Assembly: GCA_036389395.1 (NCBI GenBank)
Contig: DASVPY010000052.1
Coordinates: 1-64,000, forward strand
DNA from: QHXQ01 sp036389395
Lineage (GTDB): Bacteria; Acidobacteriota; Blastocatellia; Pyrinomonadales; Pyrinomonadaceae
Reading direction: 5' to 3'
Length of the DNA: 64,000 nucleotides
Of this stretch, positions 44,452 to 52,069 are shown piece by piece. Each line of letters begins with the position of its first letter. The first letter of the stretch is position 1. A model generated the notes under the pieces. The model worked only from the letters and a program-made list of their open reading frames with translations. It made no database searches and was not told the DNA's origin. The translations under genes and the position numbers were made by a program.

Positions 44452-46251
44452 ATGTCCGCAAAACTTGGCGAAATTCTCGTCCGCGAAAACCTTCTGACCC
44501 CGGAGCAGTTGCGCGAGGCGCTCGACTACCAGCGCCAGCACGGCGGCCGCCTCGGCTACAACCTCGTCAAGCTCGGGCTGGTCTCCGACGACATGGTGAC
44601 GGCGGTGCTCTCGCGCCAGTACGGCGTGCCCAGCGTCAACCTCGACATGTTCGACGTGGACGCGGCGGTCATCCGCCTGATCCCGCGCGAGGTCGCCGAG
44701 AAGTATTCCGTGCTCCCGCTCTCGCGCGTCGGGGCGACCTTGACGCTGGCGATGGTCGATCCCACGAACGTCTTCGCCATGGACGACATCAAGTTCATGA
44801 CGGGGCTGAACATCGAGCCGGTGGTCGTCTCCGAGGCGGGCGTGCAGGAGGCGATTGAGCGCTACTACGCCGGCACGCGCGAGATCGAGTTGGCGGGCAC
44901 GGTCGAGGTCGCCCTGCCCGGCGCGAACGGGCACAACGGCAACGGCAACGGCTTCCACCTCGCGCCCGAAACCGTCTCGCTCAACCACCTCGACTTCGAC
45001 GAGGAGGCGGCCAAGGGCGTCGAGGTCGTAGAGGAAGACGACGAGATCGACGTTTCGAGCCTCGCGCGCATGAGCGAGGACGCGCCGGTCGTGCGGCTCG
45101 TGAACGTCCTGCTCGTGGACGCCCTGGGGCGCGGCGCGTCCGACATTCACATCGAGCCTTACGAAAAAGAGCTGCGCATACGCTTCCGCATAGACGGCGT
45201 GCTCTACGACGTGATGCACCCGCCGATGCGCCTGCGCGACGCGCTCATCTCGCGCCTCAAGATCATGTCGAAGCTCGACATCTCTGAGAAGCGTCTGCCG
45301 CAGGACGGGCGCATCAAGATCAAGCTCCGGCACGAGGGGCGCTCGCGCGAGTTGGACTTCCGCGTCTCCACCCTGCCCACGCTCTTCGGCGAGAAGGTCG
45401 TGCTCCGCATCCTCGACAAAGAGAAGCTGATGCTCGACATGACCAAGCTCGGCTTCGAGCAGGAGTCCTTGGAGAAGTTCAAGCGCAACATCAGCCGCCC
45501 CTACGGCATGGTCTTGGTCACAGGCCCCACGGGTTCGGGCAAGACCAACACGCTCTACTCCGCGCTGCAATCCTTGAACACGCCCGAGACGAACATCATG
45601 ACGGCGGAAGACCCGGTCGAGTTCAACCTCATGGGCATCAACCAGGTGCAGATGAAGGAGCAGATCGGGTTGAACTTCGCCGCCGCCCTGCGCTCGTTCC
45701 TGCGGCAAGACCCGAACATCATCCTCGTCGGCGAAATCCGCGACTTCGAGACGGCCGAGATCGCCATCAAGGCCGCGCTCACCGGCCACCTCGTCCTCTC
45801 CACCCTGCACACCAACGACGCGCCCTCCACCATCTCGCGGCTGATGAACATGGGCATCGAGCCGTTCCTCGTCGCCACCTCGGTCAACCTCATCCAGGCG
45901 CAACGCCTGATCCGGCGCGTCTGCGCCGAGTGCAAAGAGGCCGTGCACACGCCGCCCGAGGCGCTCGTCGAGCTCGGGTTCACGGCCGAAGAGGCCAAGG
46001 CGCTCAAGGTCTACAAGGGGCGCGGCTGCGTCAAGTGCAACAACACCGGCTACAAGGGGCGCGTCGGTCTCTACGAAGTGATGGAGATCACGGACGACAT
46101 CCGCGAGCTGATCCTGATCGGCGCGTCGGCGCTCGAACTGCGCAAGCGCGCGATTGAGAACGGCATGTTGACCCTGCGCGCCTCCGGGCTGATGAAGATC
46201 AGAAACGGCATCACGACCATCGAGGAAGTTGTGCGCGAGACGGTCGCCTGA
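44452..46251 (+). CDS. pilB: type IV pilus assembly ATPase PilB
   Basis: A 599-residue GspE/PilB ATPase that powers pilus extension from the cytoplasmic face. Start ATG 44452 follows GGAAAG. The N-terminal MshEN-type domain (GEILVRENLLTPEQLREALD) may bind c-di-GMP, which would link it to the EAL protein upstream. The motor has Walker A GPTGSGKT near residue 358, AEDPVEFNLMGINQVQ, Walker B ILVGEIRD, the His box TLHTNDAPST and the tetracysteine zinc site CAEC ... CVKC. An Asn/Gly linker (GANGHNGNGNGF) lies near 165. It is the first gene of the pilB-unknown-pilT-pilC run. Confidence 0.97.
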   Translation: MSAKLGEILVRENLLTPEQLREALDYQRQHGGRLGYNLVKLGLVSDDMVTAVLSRQYGVPSVNLDMFDVDAAVIRLIPREVAEKYSVLPLSRVGATLTLAMVDPTNVFAMDDIKFMTGLNIEPVVVSEAGVQEAIERYYAGTREIELAGTVEVALPGANGHNGNGNGFHLAPETVSLNHLDFDEEAAKGVEVVEEDDEIDVSSLARMSEDAPVVRLVNVLLVDALGRGASDIHIEPYEKELRIRFRIDGVLYDVMHPPMRLRDALISRLKIMSKLDISEKRLPQDGRIKIKLRHEGRSRELDFRVSTLPTLFGEKVVLRILDKEKLMLDMTKLGFEQESLEKFKRNISRPYGMVLVTGPTGSGKTNTLYSALQSLNTPETNIMTAEDPVEFNLMGINQVQMKEQIGLNFAAALRSFLRQDPNIILVGEIRDFETAEIAIKAALTGHLVLSTLHTNDAPSTISRLMNMGIEPFLVATSVNLIQAQRLIRRVCAECKEAVHTPPEALVELGFTAEEAKALKVYKGRGCVKCNNTGYKGRVGLYEVMEITDDIRELILIGASALELRKRAIENGMLTLRASGLMKIRNGITTIEEVVRETVA

Positions 46252-46262
46252 GGGGAAAGTTT

Positions 46263-47192
46263 ATGCTGCGCGCGTTAGTCATCTCATTACTCATCCTGTG
46301 CACGGTGGCGGCGACCCTGCCGCTCGCCGACTCGTTCGGGGACAGCCCGCAAGCCGCTGCCGTCAGGGCCCAGCGGCAGCGCCGCCTGCGCCGCCACTCG
46401 CGCGCCTGGTGGCGGCGACACCGGCGGCTGGTGCGCCGGCGCCGCGCCCGCGCCGCGCGCCGCGCCCGCCTGCGCGCGCTCGCCGCGCAAGGGCGCGCGC
46501 CCGAAGCGAAACGCGACAGCAACCCGGTCGCCATCGCCGCGGAGGCGCACGCGCTGCTGACGCCCGCGCTCCGGCCGCTCGCGCTCCCGGCCTTCGTCGC
46601 CAAGGCGGCGCTGCCCGTCGTCGCGGTCGAGGACGTGCCGCCGCCGGCAACGGTCGCCGCCGCCGCCGCGCTCGCGCCGGCCCCCGCGCCGCCGCGCCGC
46701 GCCGTCGCGCCGCAGTGGCCGAGCGCCTGGCGCAGCCTGGCGGGCGGCAACGTCTACGGCGAGCTGCGCTTCGCCGTGCGCGGCACGGACGGCCAGTCGT
46801 CCGGCGCGGTCACTTGGACGCGCGTCGCCGCGGCCGCGGCCGCCGCGCCCGGCGCGACGCCGCTCGCGCGCGCCAAGTCTCTGGGCAACGTGCCGCTGAC
46901 GGAGCTGCGCCGCAAGGTCATTGACCGGATGCTGGCCGAGGGCGGCTGGGTGGTCAACGACTTCGAGCGCGAGTTGGGCGGGCAGCGCACGTTCGTCGTC
47001 GTCGCCGAGAGCGCGCCGGCCAACGGCGCGCGCCTCGCGTGGGTCTTCTACTTCACCTCGTTCAACGGCCAAATCTACGCGCTGACCACGAGCGCGCGCA
47101 CCGGCGACGCGGCGGCCCTGGCGGCCGACGCCGAGCACTTCCTCGCCGCGCTCAACAACCGCGCGCGCGGCGCGCAGACCGCGCAACGCTAA
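46263..47192 (+). CDS. unknown exported/membrane protein within the pil operon
   Basis: A 309-residue protein starting at ATG 46263, 11 nt after pilB, with GAGGGG upstream. The N-terminus is a signal or anchor (MLRALVISLLILCTVAATLP). Residues 36-75 are extremely Arg-rich (RRHSRAWWRRHRRLVRRRRA), then an Ala/Pro linker. The C-terminal 150 residues look folded: WPSAWRSLAGGNVYGELRFA, WVVNDFERELGGQRTFVVVA and AWVFYFTSFNGQIYALTTSA. I recognise no family. Its place between pilB and pilT suggests an accessory role in pilus function. The Arg tract just after the anchor would stay cytoplasmic by the positive-inside rule. Confidence 0.75.
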   Translation: MLRALVISLLILCTVAATLPLADSFGDSPQAAAVRAQRQRRLRRHSRAWWRRHRRLVRRRRARAARRARLRALAAQGRAPEAKRDSNPVAIAAEAHALLTPALRPLALPAFVAKAALPVVAVEDVPPPATVAAAAALAPAPAPPRRAVAPQWPSAWRSLAGGNVYGELRFAVRGTDGQSSGAVTWTRVAAAAAAAPGATPLARAKSLGNVPLTELRRKVIDRMLAEGGWVVNDFERELGGQRTFVVVAESAPANGARLAWVFYFTSFNGQIYALTTSARTGDAAALAADAEHFLAALNNRARGAQTAQR

Positions 47193-47275
47193 CAGCCAAG
47201 AGGCGCGCGCCGGCCCCGCAGACGCGGCCGGCGCGCGCGTCCCAACCAGCCCCGCGCTCTCAACCTGGACACGCC

Positions 47276-48484
47276 ATGGCCACGACCGAAGCGAACCTCG
47301 AACAACCGCTCTCGCTCTCCGACCTGCTCAAGAAGCTGATCGAGATGGGCGGCTCCGACCTGCACCTGACGACCAACACGCCGCCGCAGGTGCGCGTGGA
47401 CGGCCACCTGCGCCCGCTCGACGGGTTCAAGATGCTCACGTCCGCCGACACCAAGCAGCTCGCCTACAGCGTGCTGACCGACGCGCAGAAGCACCGCTTC
47501 GAGGAGGCGCTCGAACTCGACTTCTCGTTCGGCGTGCGCGGCCTCTCGCGCTTCCGCGCCAACCTGTTCAACCAGCGCGGCGCGGTCGGCGCGGTCTTCC
47601 GCGCCATCCCCTACGAGATTCGCTCGTTCGAGGCGCTGGGGCTGCCCGCCGTCGTCACGAAGCTGTGCGACAAGCCGCGCGGGCTGATCCTGGTGACGGG
47701 GCCGACGGGGTCGGGCAAGTCCACGACGCTCGCCGCCATGCTCGACAAGATCAACCGCGAGCGCCACGAGCACATCGTCACCATCGAAGACCCGATTGAG
47801 TTCCTGCACAACCACAAGAACTGCTTGGTCAACCAGCGCGAGGTCGGCTCGGACACGAAGGGTTTCGCCGAGGCCCTGCGCACCGCGCTGCGGCAAGACC
47901 CGGACGTGGTGCTCATCGGCGAAATGCGCGACCTCGAAACCATCGAGTCCGCCTTGCGCATCGCCGAGACGGGTCACTTGACGTTCGCCACCTTGCACAC
48001 GAACACCGCCGCCTCGACCATCAACCGCATCATCGACGTGTTCCCGTCAACCCAGCAGGCGCAGATTCGCGCGCAGCTCTCGCTGGTCTTGGAAGGCATC
48101 CTGTGCCAGTCACTGCTGCCGCGGGCGGACGGGCGCGGGCGCGTGGCGGCGCTGGAAATCCTCGCGCCCAACCCGGCCATCCGCAACCTGATCCGCGAGG
48201 ACAAGATTCACCAGATCTACTCGATGATGCAGACGGGGCAGGACAAGTACGGGATGCAGACCTTCAACCAGGCGCTCGCCACGCTCTACCACAAGCGCCT
48301 GATCACGCTCGACGTGGCGATGCAGCGTTCGGGCAACCCGGACGAGCTGCGCGACCTGATCGAGCACGGCTCCGGCGTCAACACCGGCCAAGGCCCCGCC
48401 TCCAACGGCGCGCCGCGCCCCGGCGCGCACCCCTCGCCCTACGCCCAGGCCCGCCCCATCGGCGCGCGCCCCGGCACGAGATGA
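47276..48484 (+). CDS. pilT: type IV pilus retraction ATPase PilT
   Basis: A 402-residue PilT motor that drives pilus retraction and twitching. Start ATG 47276 gives the standard beginning (LSDLLKKLIEMGGSDLHLTT). Walker A is GPTGSGKS (142-149), followed by EDPIEFLHNHKNCLVNQREV, Walker B VVLIGEMRDLETIE and the His box TLHTNTAAST. The PilT signature AIRNLIRE (residues about 302-309), which separates PilT from PilB, is present. The C-terminus has a Pro/Gly-rich tail of about 35 residues. The gene is followed by a heptamer palindrome and then pilC. Confidence 0.97.
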   Translation: MATTEANLEQPLSLSDLLKKLIEMGGSDLHLTTNTPPQVRVDGHLRPLDGFKMLTSADTKQLAYSVLTDAQKHRFEEALELDFSFGVRGLSRFRANLFNQRGAVGAVFRAIPYEIRSFEALGLPAVVTKLCDKPRGLILVTGPTGSGKSTTLAAMLDKINRERHEHIVTIEDPIEFLHNHKNCLVNQREVGSDTKGFAEALRTALRQDPDVVLIGEMRDLETIESALRIAETGHLTFATLHTNTAASTINRIIDVFPSTQQAQIRAQLSLVLEGILCQSLLPRADGRGRVAALEILAPNPAIRNLIREDKIHQIYSMMQTGQDKYGMQTFNQALATLYHKRLITLDVAMQRSGNPDELRDLIEHGSGVNTGQGPASNGAPRPGAHPSPYAQARPIGARPGTR

Positions 48485-48485
48485 A

Positions 48486-48623
48486 AGGCAGTAGTCAGTA
48501 GCCGGTAGTCAGGAGTCAGTAGTTAAAGACGCGCTGACGCCCAAACACCGGCGACAACCGAACGAGGAATAATGCCCGCGCTCAAACTCTACTGACTACT
48601 GGCTACTGACTACTGACTACTTC
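48486..48623. repeat. heptamer palindrome (CAGTAGT/AGTAGCC units) between pilT and pilC
   Basis: Tandem CAGTAGT-like heptamers at 48486-48523 have complements (CTACTGACTACTGG...) at 48593-48623, with a loop of about 70 nt between. It lies inside the pil operon and ends just before the pilC ribosome site. Confidence 0.85.
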
Positions 48624-48636
48624 CCGGAGTTTTTCC

Positions 48637-49866
48637 ATGCCCACTTACGTCTTCAAAGGTCGGAACCGGTTCGGCGAGGTGCTCGTCGGCGAGCGCGTCG
48701 CGGACAACCGCGAGATGCTGCGCCAACTCTTGCGGCGCGAGCAGGTCATGCTCACCTCCGTCAAGGAGAAGGGGCGCGAGATCGCCGTGCCCAAGCTGGC
48801 CAAGCAGAAGAAGGTCAAGTCGAAAGACCTGGCCATCTTCACGCGCCAGTTCTCCGTCATGATCGACGCGGGGCTGCCGCTCGTGCAGTGCCTCGACATC
48901 CTGGCGGCCCAGCAGCAGCACAAGTACTTCCAGCAAGTCTTGGGGCAGGTGCGGCAGGACGTGGAGGAGGGCGCGACGCTGGCGCAGGCGCTGGCGCGCC
49001 ACCCCAAGGTCTTCGATCAACTCTTCGTGAACATGGTCGAAGCGGGCGAGACGGGCGGCATCCTCGATCTGATCCTCCAGCGGCTCTCGACCTTCATCGA
49101 GAAGATCGTCAAGCTGAAGCGCGACGTGATCTCGGCGATGATCTACCCGGCGGCGGTCGTCGTGATCGCGGTCGTGGTGGTGGCGGCGATCATGATCTTC
49201 GTCATCCCGCAGTTCCAGGCCATCTTCATGGGGCTGCTCGGCCCCAACGAGAAACTGCCGCTGCCCACGCGCATCGTCATGGGCGTGAGCGACTTCATCG
49301 CGGGCTGGGGCGGCCTGGTCATCCTCGTCGGGATCATCGGCGCGGTCATCGGCGTCCGCTTCTACTACAAGACGCCGGGCGGGCGGCACACGCTCGACAA
49401 GCTGATGCTGAAGCTGCCGCTGTTCGGCAAGATTCTGCTGAAGATCGGCGTGGCCCGCTTCACGCGCACGCTCTCGACGCTGCTCTCCTCGGGCGTGCCG
49501 ATCCTGCAAGCCTTAGACATCACGGCGCGCACGGCGGGCAACGTGATTTTGGAGGGCGCGATCCTGAAGGTGCGCGAGGGCGTGGAGCGGGGCGAGAGCT
49601 TCGTGGAGCCGCTGAAGGCGACCGAAGTCTTCCCGAACATGGTGGCGCAGATGGTCGGCATCGGCGAGCAGACGGGCGCGCTCGACGGCATGCTCGGCAA
49701 GATCGCCGACTTCTACGAACAGGAAGTGGACTCGGCCATCGCCAACCTGCTGACGCTCATCGAGCCGCTCATGATCGGCTTCCTCGGCGTCACCATCGGC
49801 TCCATCGTCATCGCCATGTACCTCCCCCTCTTCACCCTCATCGGCAAGCTCTCGAACGCCCACTGA
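48637..49866 (+). CDS. pilC: type IV pilus inner-membrane platform protein PilC
   Basis: A 409-residue T2SSF/PilC protein that couples the motor ATPases to the growing pilus. Start ATG 48637 is preceded by CCGGAG. It has two homologous T2SSF domains (about 70-195 and 273-395), each with the pattern FTRQFSVMIDAGLPLVQCLD or FTRTLSTLLSSGVPILQALD, and three TM helices (about 170-195, 225-250 and 375-400). The length is normal. In many genomes pilin and two-component genes would follow, but here a low-GC island begins directly downstream. Confidence 0.97.
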   Translation: MPTYVFKGRNRFGEVLVGERVADNREMLRQLLRREQVMLTSVKEKGREIAVPKLAKQKKVKSKDLAIFTRQFSVMIDAGLPLVQCLDILAAQQQHKYFQQVLGQVRQDVEEGATLAQALARHPKVFDQLFVNMVEAGETGGILDLILQRLSTFIEKIVKLKRDVISAMIYPAAVVVIAVVVVAAIMIFVIPQFQAIFMGLLGPNEKLPLPTRIVMGVSDFIAGWGGLVILVGIIGAVIGVRFYYKTPGGRHTLDKLMLKLPLFGKILLKIGVARFTRTLSTLLSSGVPILQALDITARTAGNVILEGAILKVREGVERGESFVEPLKATEVFPNMVAQMVGIGEQTGALDGMLGKIADFYEQEVDSAIANLLTLIEPLMIGFLGVTIGSIVIAMYLPLFTLIGKLSNAH

Positions 49867-49876
49867 GGCCCTGACG

Positions 49877-49941
49877 GTCAACCATAACTGACCATTTGAG
49901 TCAGCCATAACTGTCCGTTTCAGTCACTCATATTTGTCCAG
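49877..49941. repeat. three imperfect repeats at exact 23-bp period (IS21-end-like)
   Basis: GTCAACCATAACTGACCATTT (49877), GTCAGCCATAACTGTCCGTT (49900, plus T) and GTCACTCATATTTGTCCAG (49923) repeat with exactly 23-bp spacing. Arrays of this kind, built on CCATAA-x-TGTCC, resemble the multiple terminal repeats of IS21-family elements (from memory). No transposase gene is present, so this would be a relic at the island edge. Confidence 0.55.
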
Positions 49942-49976
49942 TGCCCGTGCGCTTCGTTTAACGAAGCGCACGGGCA
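49942..49976. terminator. strong hairpin at the island's left edge
   Basis: TGCCCGTGCGCTTCG and CGAAGCGCACGGGCA pair perfectly over 15 bp around TTTAA. Only a weak T-rich stretch follows. It separates pilC from the island and could end transcription from either side. Confidence 0.7.
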
Positions 49977-50145
49977 TCTGCATTTCTTGTAAATCTTCAG
50001 AGTTTTTACTAAACGGCAGCTATTTTAAGACCGATCTTCACATACGCCCTCATTTGAAACGAAACGGGGTGCGACGTGGCCCAACCATGGAATCCTTCCA
50101 TTCAGAAAACGGAAGGCGAGCCACCTCGCCCAAGCTTCGGGACAA

Positions 50146-51432
50146 TTAGGTGGCTTGTTTCTTAAAGTTTGGCACAACAGTAGGGTAAGCCAACTGCTTT
50201 AGGCGATCCTCGAATATCTGAGTCCCTAACTTTTGAACAAGACTCTCGTGCATGTCGCGAACAGGACGCACTACGTGTTTGTTGTCCGAAAGCAATTGCT
50301 GAATGGCCGCGAAATTATCCAACGCGAATCTACGAAAAAGATCCTGCTTATCGTAAGTGTTTATAATTCCTGTTTCGTATTCTTCCATTTCATTGAAACT
50401 GGTGAGAATCTCATAGCAAAAAGTGAGCAGCGAATAGAGATTACCCGCGCGAGCCTCTGGATCGCTGATTGGGTTCTTGTTGTACCTAACATCTTTAACG
50501 CCTGCTGCGATAGTCGCCAGCCGACGGATAACACAGCCGTAGCATGTTCCGTCGTGATTCCCGAATCGCTGGGTGATGCACGAGTGTGTGTACTTGAGAC
50601 CCTCTTTCTCCGGGCATATTGCTATAACTTCGGCTTTCGTCAGATTCTCAAATGGTGTAATGACCTTTAGCTCGCGATGAAGCAAGAGGCTTGCTACTTG
50701 GGCTGCCGTTCGCACGACAAACGGGTGGGTTGTCATCGTAATGGAATCGAAGGGCGAGAATCTGGGTTGATACATCGTTGGCCCGCACTCAGTCACGATG
50801 ATTCTTTCTGAGTCGAGTTTCTGCGCTACCGCCGTCGCCGTGAGAAGGTAGAGAAAGCCCCTAAGCTGAGCGTAGCCTCTTGCTTTAATACTTGGAACTA
50901 GAACCTTAACGACATCGATCCCTTTTTTATGAAGGATCTTTCGCTGAAGATTCGCAACGATGTGAATGATCCTGGCTTGATCCGTGTGAGCGCAAAACAC
51001 GCCTTCCAGCTCGCCGAGCGATTCTTGAGTTAACAGGATACCGGAATATGAATCTGTCCCTCCTGAGAACAAACAAATGTTGGAGACGGAGCGCTTTTCA
51101 TCCGCGCCGTCCGAATAGTTCTGCTTTATCTGTTCGGCTTGGAATTCAACCTCGATGTCTTCCACGAGGACGAAGATCAGCAATTCGTGGATTAACTGCC
51201 CAATCGTAGTCAGATCGTAGTCGAGGTCGCCCGAGTGAAAAAAGGGGATGATTACCCTTTGTACGCGACGCTCACGAAGCTCTTGTTCCAGCTCGAAGAT
51301 CGAATTTCCAATAACGATTGCGTTAAGCCCAGGCAAATTCTTAGGTGAACCGAATTCCTTGAGAAGTCTCTCACCAAGTTCAGGCGGAAGGAAGGTTTCG
51401 TTGTTTTTTCTGTTCTTAAGTTTCTGGCGCAT
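50146..51432 (-). CDS. divergent QueC-like ATP-pyrophosphatase (island)
   Basis: A 428-residue protein. Residues 118-300 are QueC-like: PP-loop SGGTDS (123-128), CGPTMYQP (216-223), PFENLTKAEVI (260-270) and a C-terminal zinc cluster with Cys285, Cys297 and Cys300. The fourth Cys of normal QueC (CxxCxxC) is replaced by Asp294. An N-terminal domain of about 115 residues and a C-terminal helical extension of about 125 residues are absent from housekeeping QueC. QueC converts 7-carboxy-7-deazaguanine to preQ0; QueC-like enzymes of defence systems (QatC, type IV CBASS Cap9) differ in role. This is the last gene of the four-gene island operon, 1 nt after its neighbour. GC is far below the flanks, so it was probably transferred. 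Confidence 0.85.
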   Translation of the reverse strand: MRQKLKNRKNNETFLPPELGERLLKEFGSPKNLPGLNAIVIGNSIFELEQELRERRVQRVIIPFFHSGDLDYDLTTIGQLIHELLIFVLVEDIEVEFQAEQIKQNYSDGADEKRSVSNICLFSGGTDSYSGILLTQESLGELEGVFCAHTDQARIIHIVANLQRKILHKKGIDVVKVLVPSIKARGYAQLRGFLYLLTATAVAQKLDSERIIVTECGPTMYQPRFSPFDSITMTTHPFVVRTAAQVASLLLHRELKVITPFENLTKAEVIAICPEKEGLKYTHSCITQRFGNHDGTCYGCVIRRLATIAAGVKDVRYNKNPISDPEARAGNLYSLLTFCYEILTSFNEMEEYETGIINTYDKQDLFRRFALDNFAAIQQLLSDNKHVVRPVRDMHESLVQKLGTQIFEDRLKQLAYPTVVPNFKKQAT

Positions 51433-51433
51433 C

Positions 51434-51703
51434 TTAGCAATTTTTTAACCCATGCATGAGCGCTGCCGTCTTGAGGTCTTCCCTCTGCTGTTGTGACATC
51501 ACCTTCTTATTGTGTTTAGCATAGTATTCCCCAGCAAAGCCCGCGACGCATTCCATCTGCTCCTTGGTCAACTTCTTAAGCTCGGGGGTGACATCACCCT
51601 CGACTGATTCATTAGTTATCATTCCGAGCATCACATGGTGGAGCACGTAGCCGTAGAACTCCGCTTTTTTTTGGAATGCCGCAGAGGGGAGTTTCTTAGC
51701 CAT
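51434..51703 (-). CDS. small island protein of unknown function (89 aa)
   Basis: An 89-residue, mostly helical protein with a Lys-rich start (MAKKLPSAAFQKKAEFYGYV), LHHVMLGMITNESVEGD in the middle, LTKEQMECVAGFAGEYYAKH, and a C-terminus ending Gly-Leu-Lys-Asn-Cys. No known domain is recognised. It lies 2 nt after the MGG protein and 1 nt before the QueC-like gene, so all are translated from one mRNA and probably work together. Confidence 0.75.
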   Translation of the reverse strand: MAKKLPSAAFQKKAEFYGYVLHHVMLGMITNESVEGDVTPELKKLTKEQMECVAGFAGEYYAKHNKKVMSQQQREDLKTAALMHGLKNC

Positions 51704-51705
51704 TG

Positions 51706-52065
51706 CTACCTCCTCCCCTTCCCGATAGCCTTTGCCGCCGCAAAGACTATGGCGTCGGTGATAACAGAATCATCCTCAATGTTCTCCTTTTTCTTGATAC
51801 GGCTCCACTCTCGCCGCACGAGCTTTAGCCGTTCGTCATGATTGAGGTCTTGCGCTGACTCAGCCTCTTTAATTACGAAATCTGCCAACTTCGAGGCGTA
51901 GTACAAGATTTCTGTAATTCTCCCGCTCTCGGCGGCGAGTTCCGCCGAACTCGTGGCAATGCCCTCAGGGTCATTCTCCCCGACGGCACGCATGAAGCCT
52001 GCCTGTTGTTTCCCCAGACCCTCGCCAACAATTTGACTCAGCGACTTAGCTCTTCGACCACCCAT
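51706..52065 (-). CDS. small island protein beginning Met-Gly-Gly (119 aa)
   Basis: I start this at ATG 52065, 4 nt after the stop of the upstream gene, with AAGGT nearby. A longer frame to 52146 would overlap that gene by 77 nt. The protein is MGGRRAKSLSQIVGEGLGKQ at the N-terminus, then helical (ITEILYYASKLADFVIKEAE), with basic ends. After Met removal the N-terminus would be glycine. In type IV CBASS, and possibly in Qat, a QueC-like enzyme is reported to attach a deazaguanine to a partner's N-terminal glycine. This protein is therefore a candidate substrate of the QueC-like enzyme two genes downstream (inference). No family is recognised. Confidence 0.72.
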   Translation of the reverse strand: MGGRRAKSLSQIVGEGLGKQQAGFMRAVGENDPEGIATSSAELAAESGRITEILYYASKLADFVIKEAESAQDLNHDERLKLVRREWSRIKKKENIEDDSVITDAIVFAAAKAIGKGRR

Positions 52066-52069
52066 AACG

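Noticed and set aside
48486..48623. Heptamer arrays considered as CRISPR or as minisatellites in genes
   Set aside because: Units are 7 bp with no spacers, arranged as inverted arms, and no cas genes are present.
49934..50149. Plus-strand frame of 71 residues between pilC and the island
   Set aside because: It runs through the strong hairpin, starts at a rare start codon without a ribosome site and overlaps the end of the QueC-like gene.
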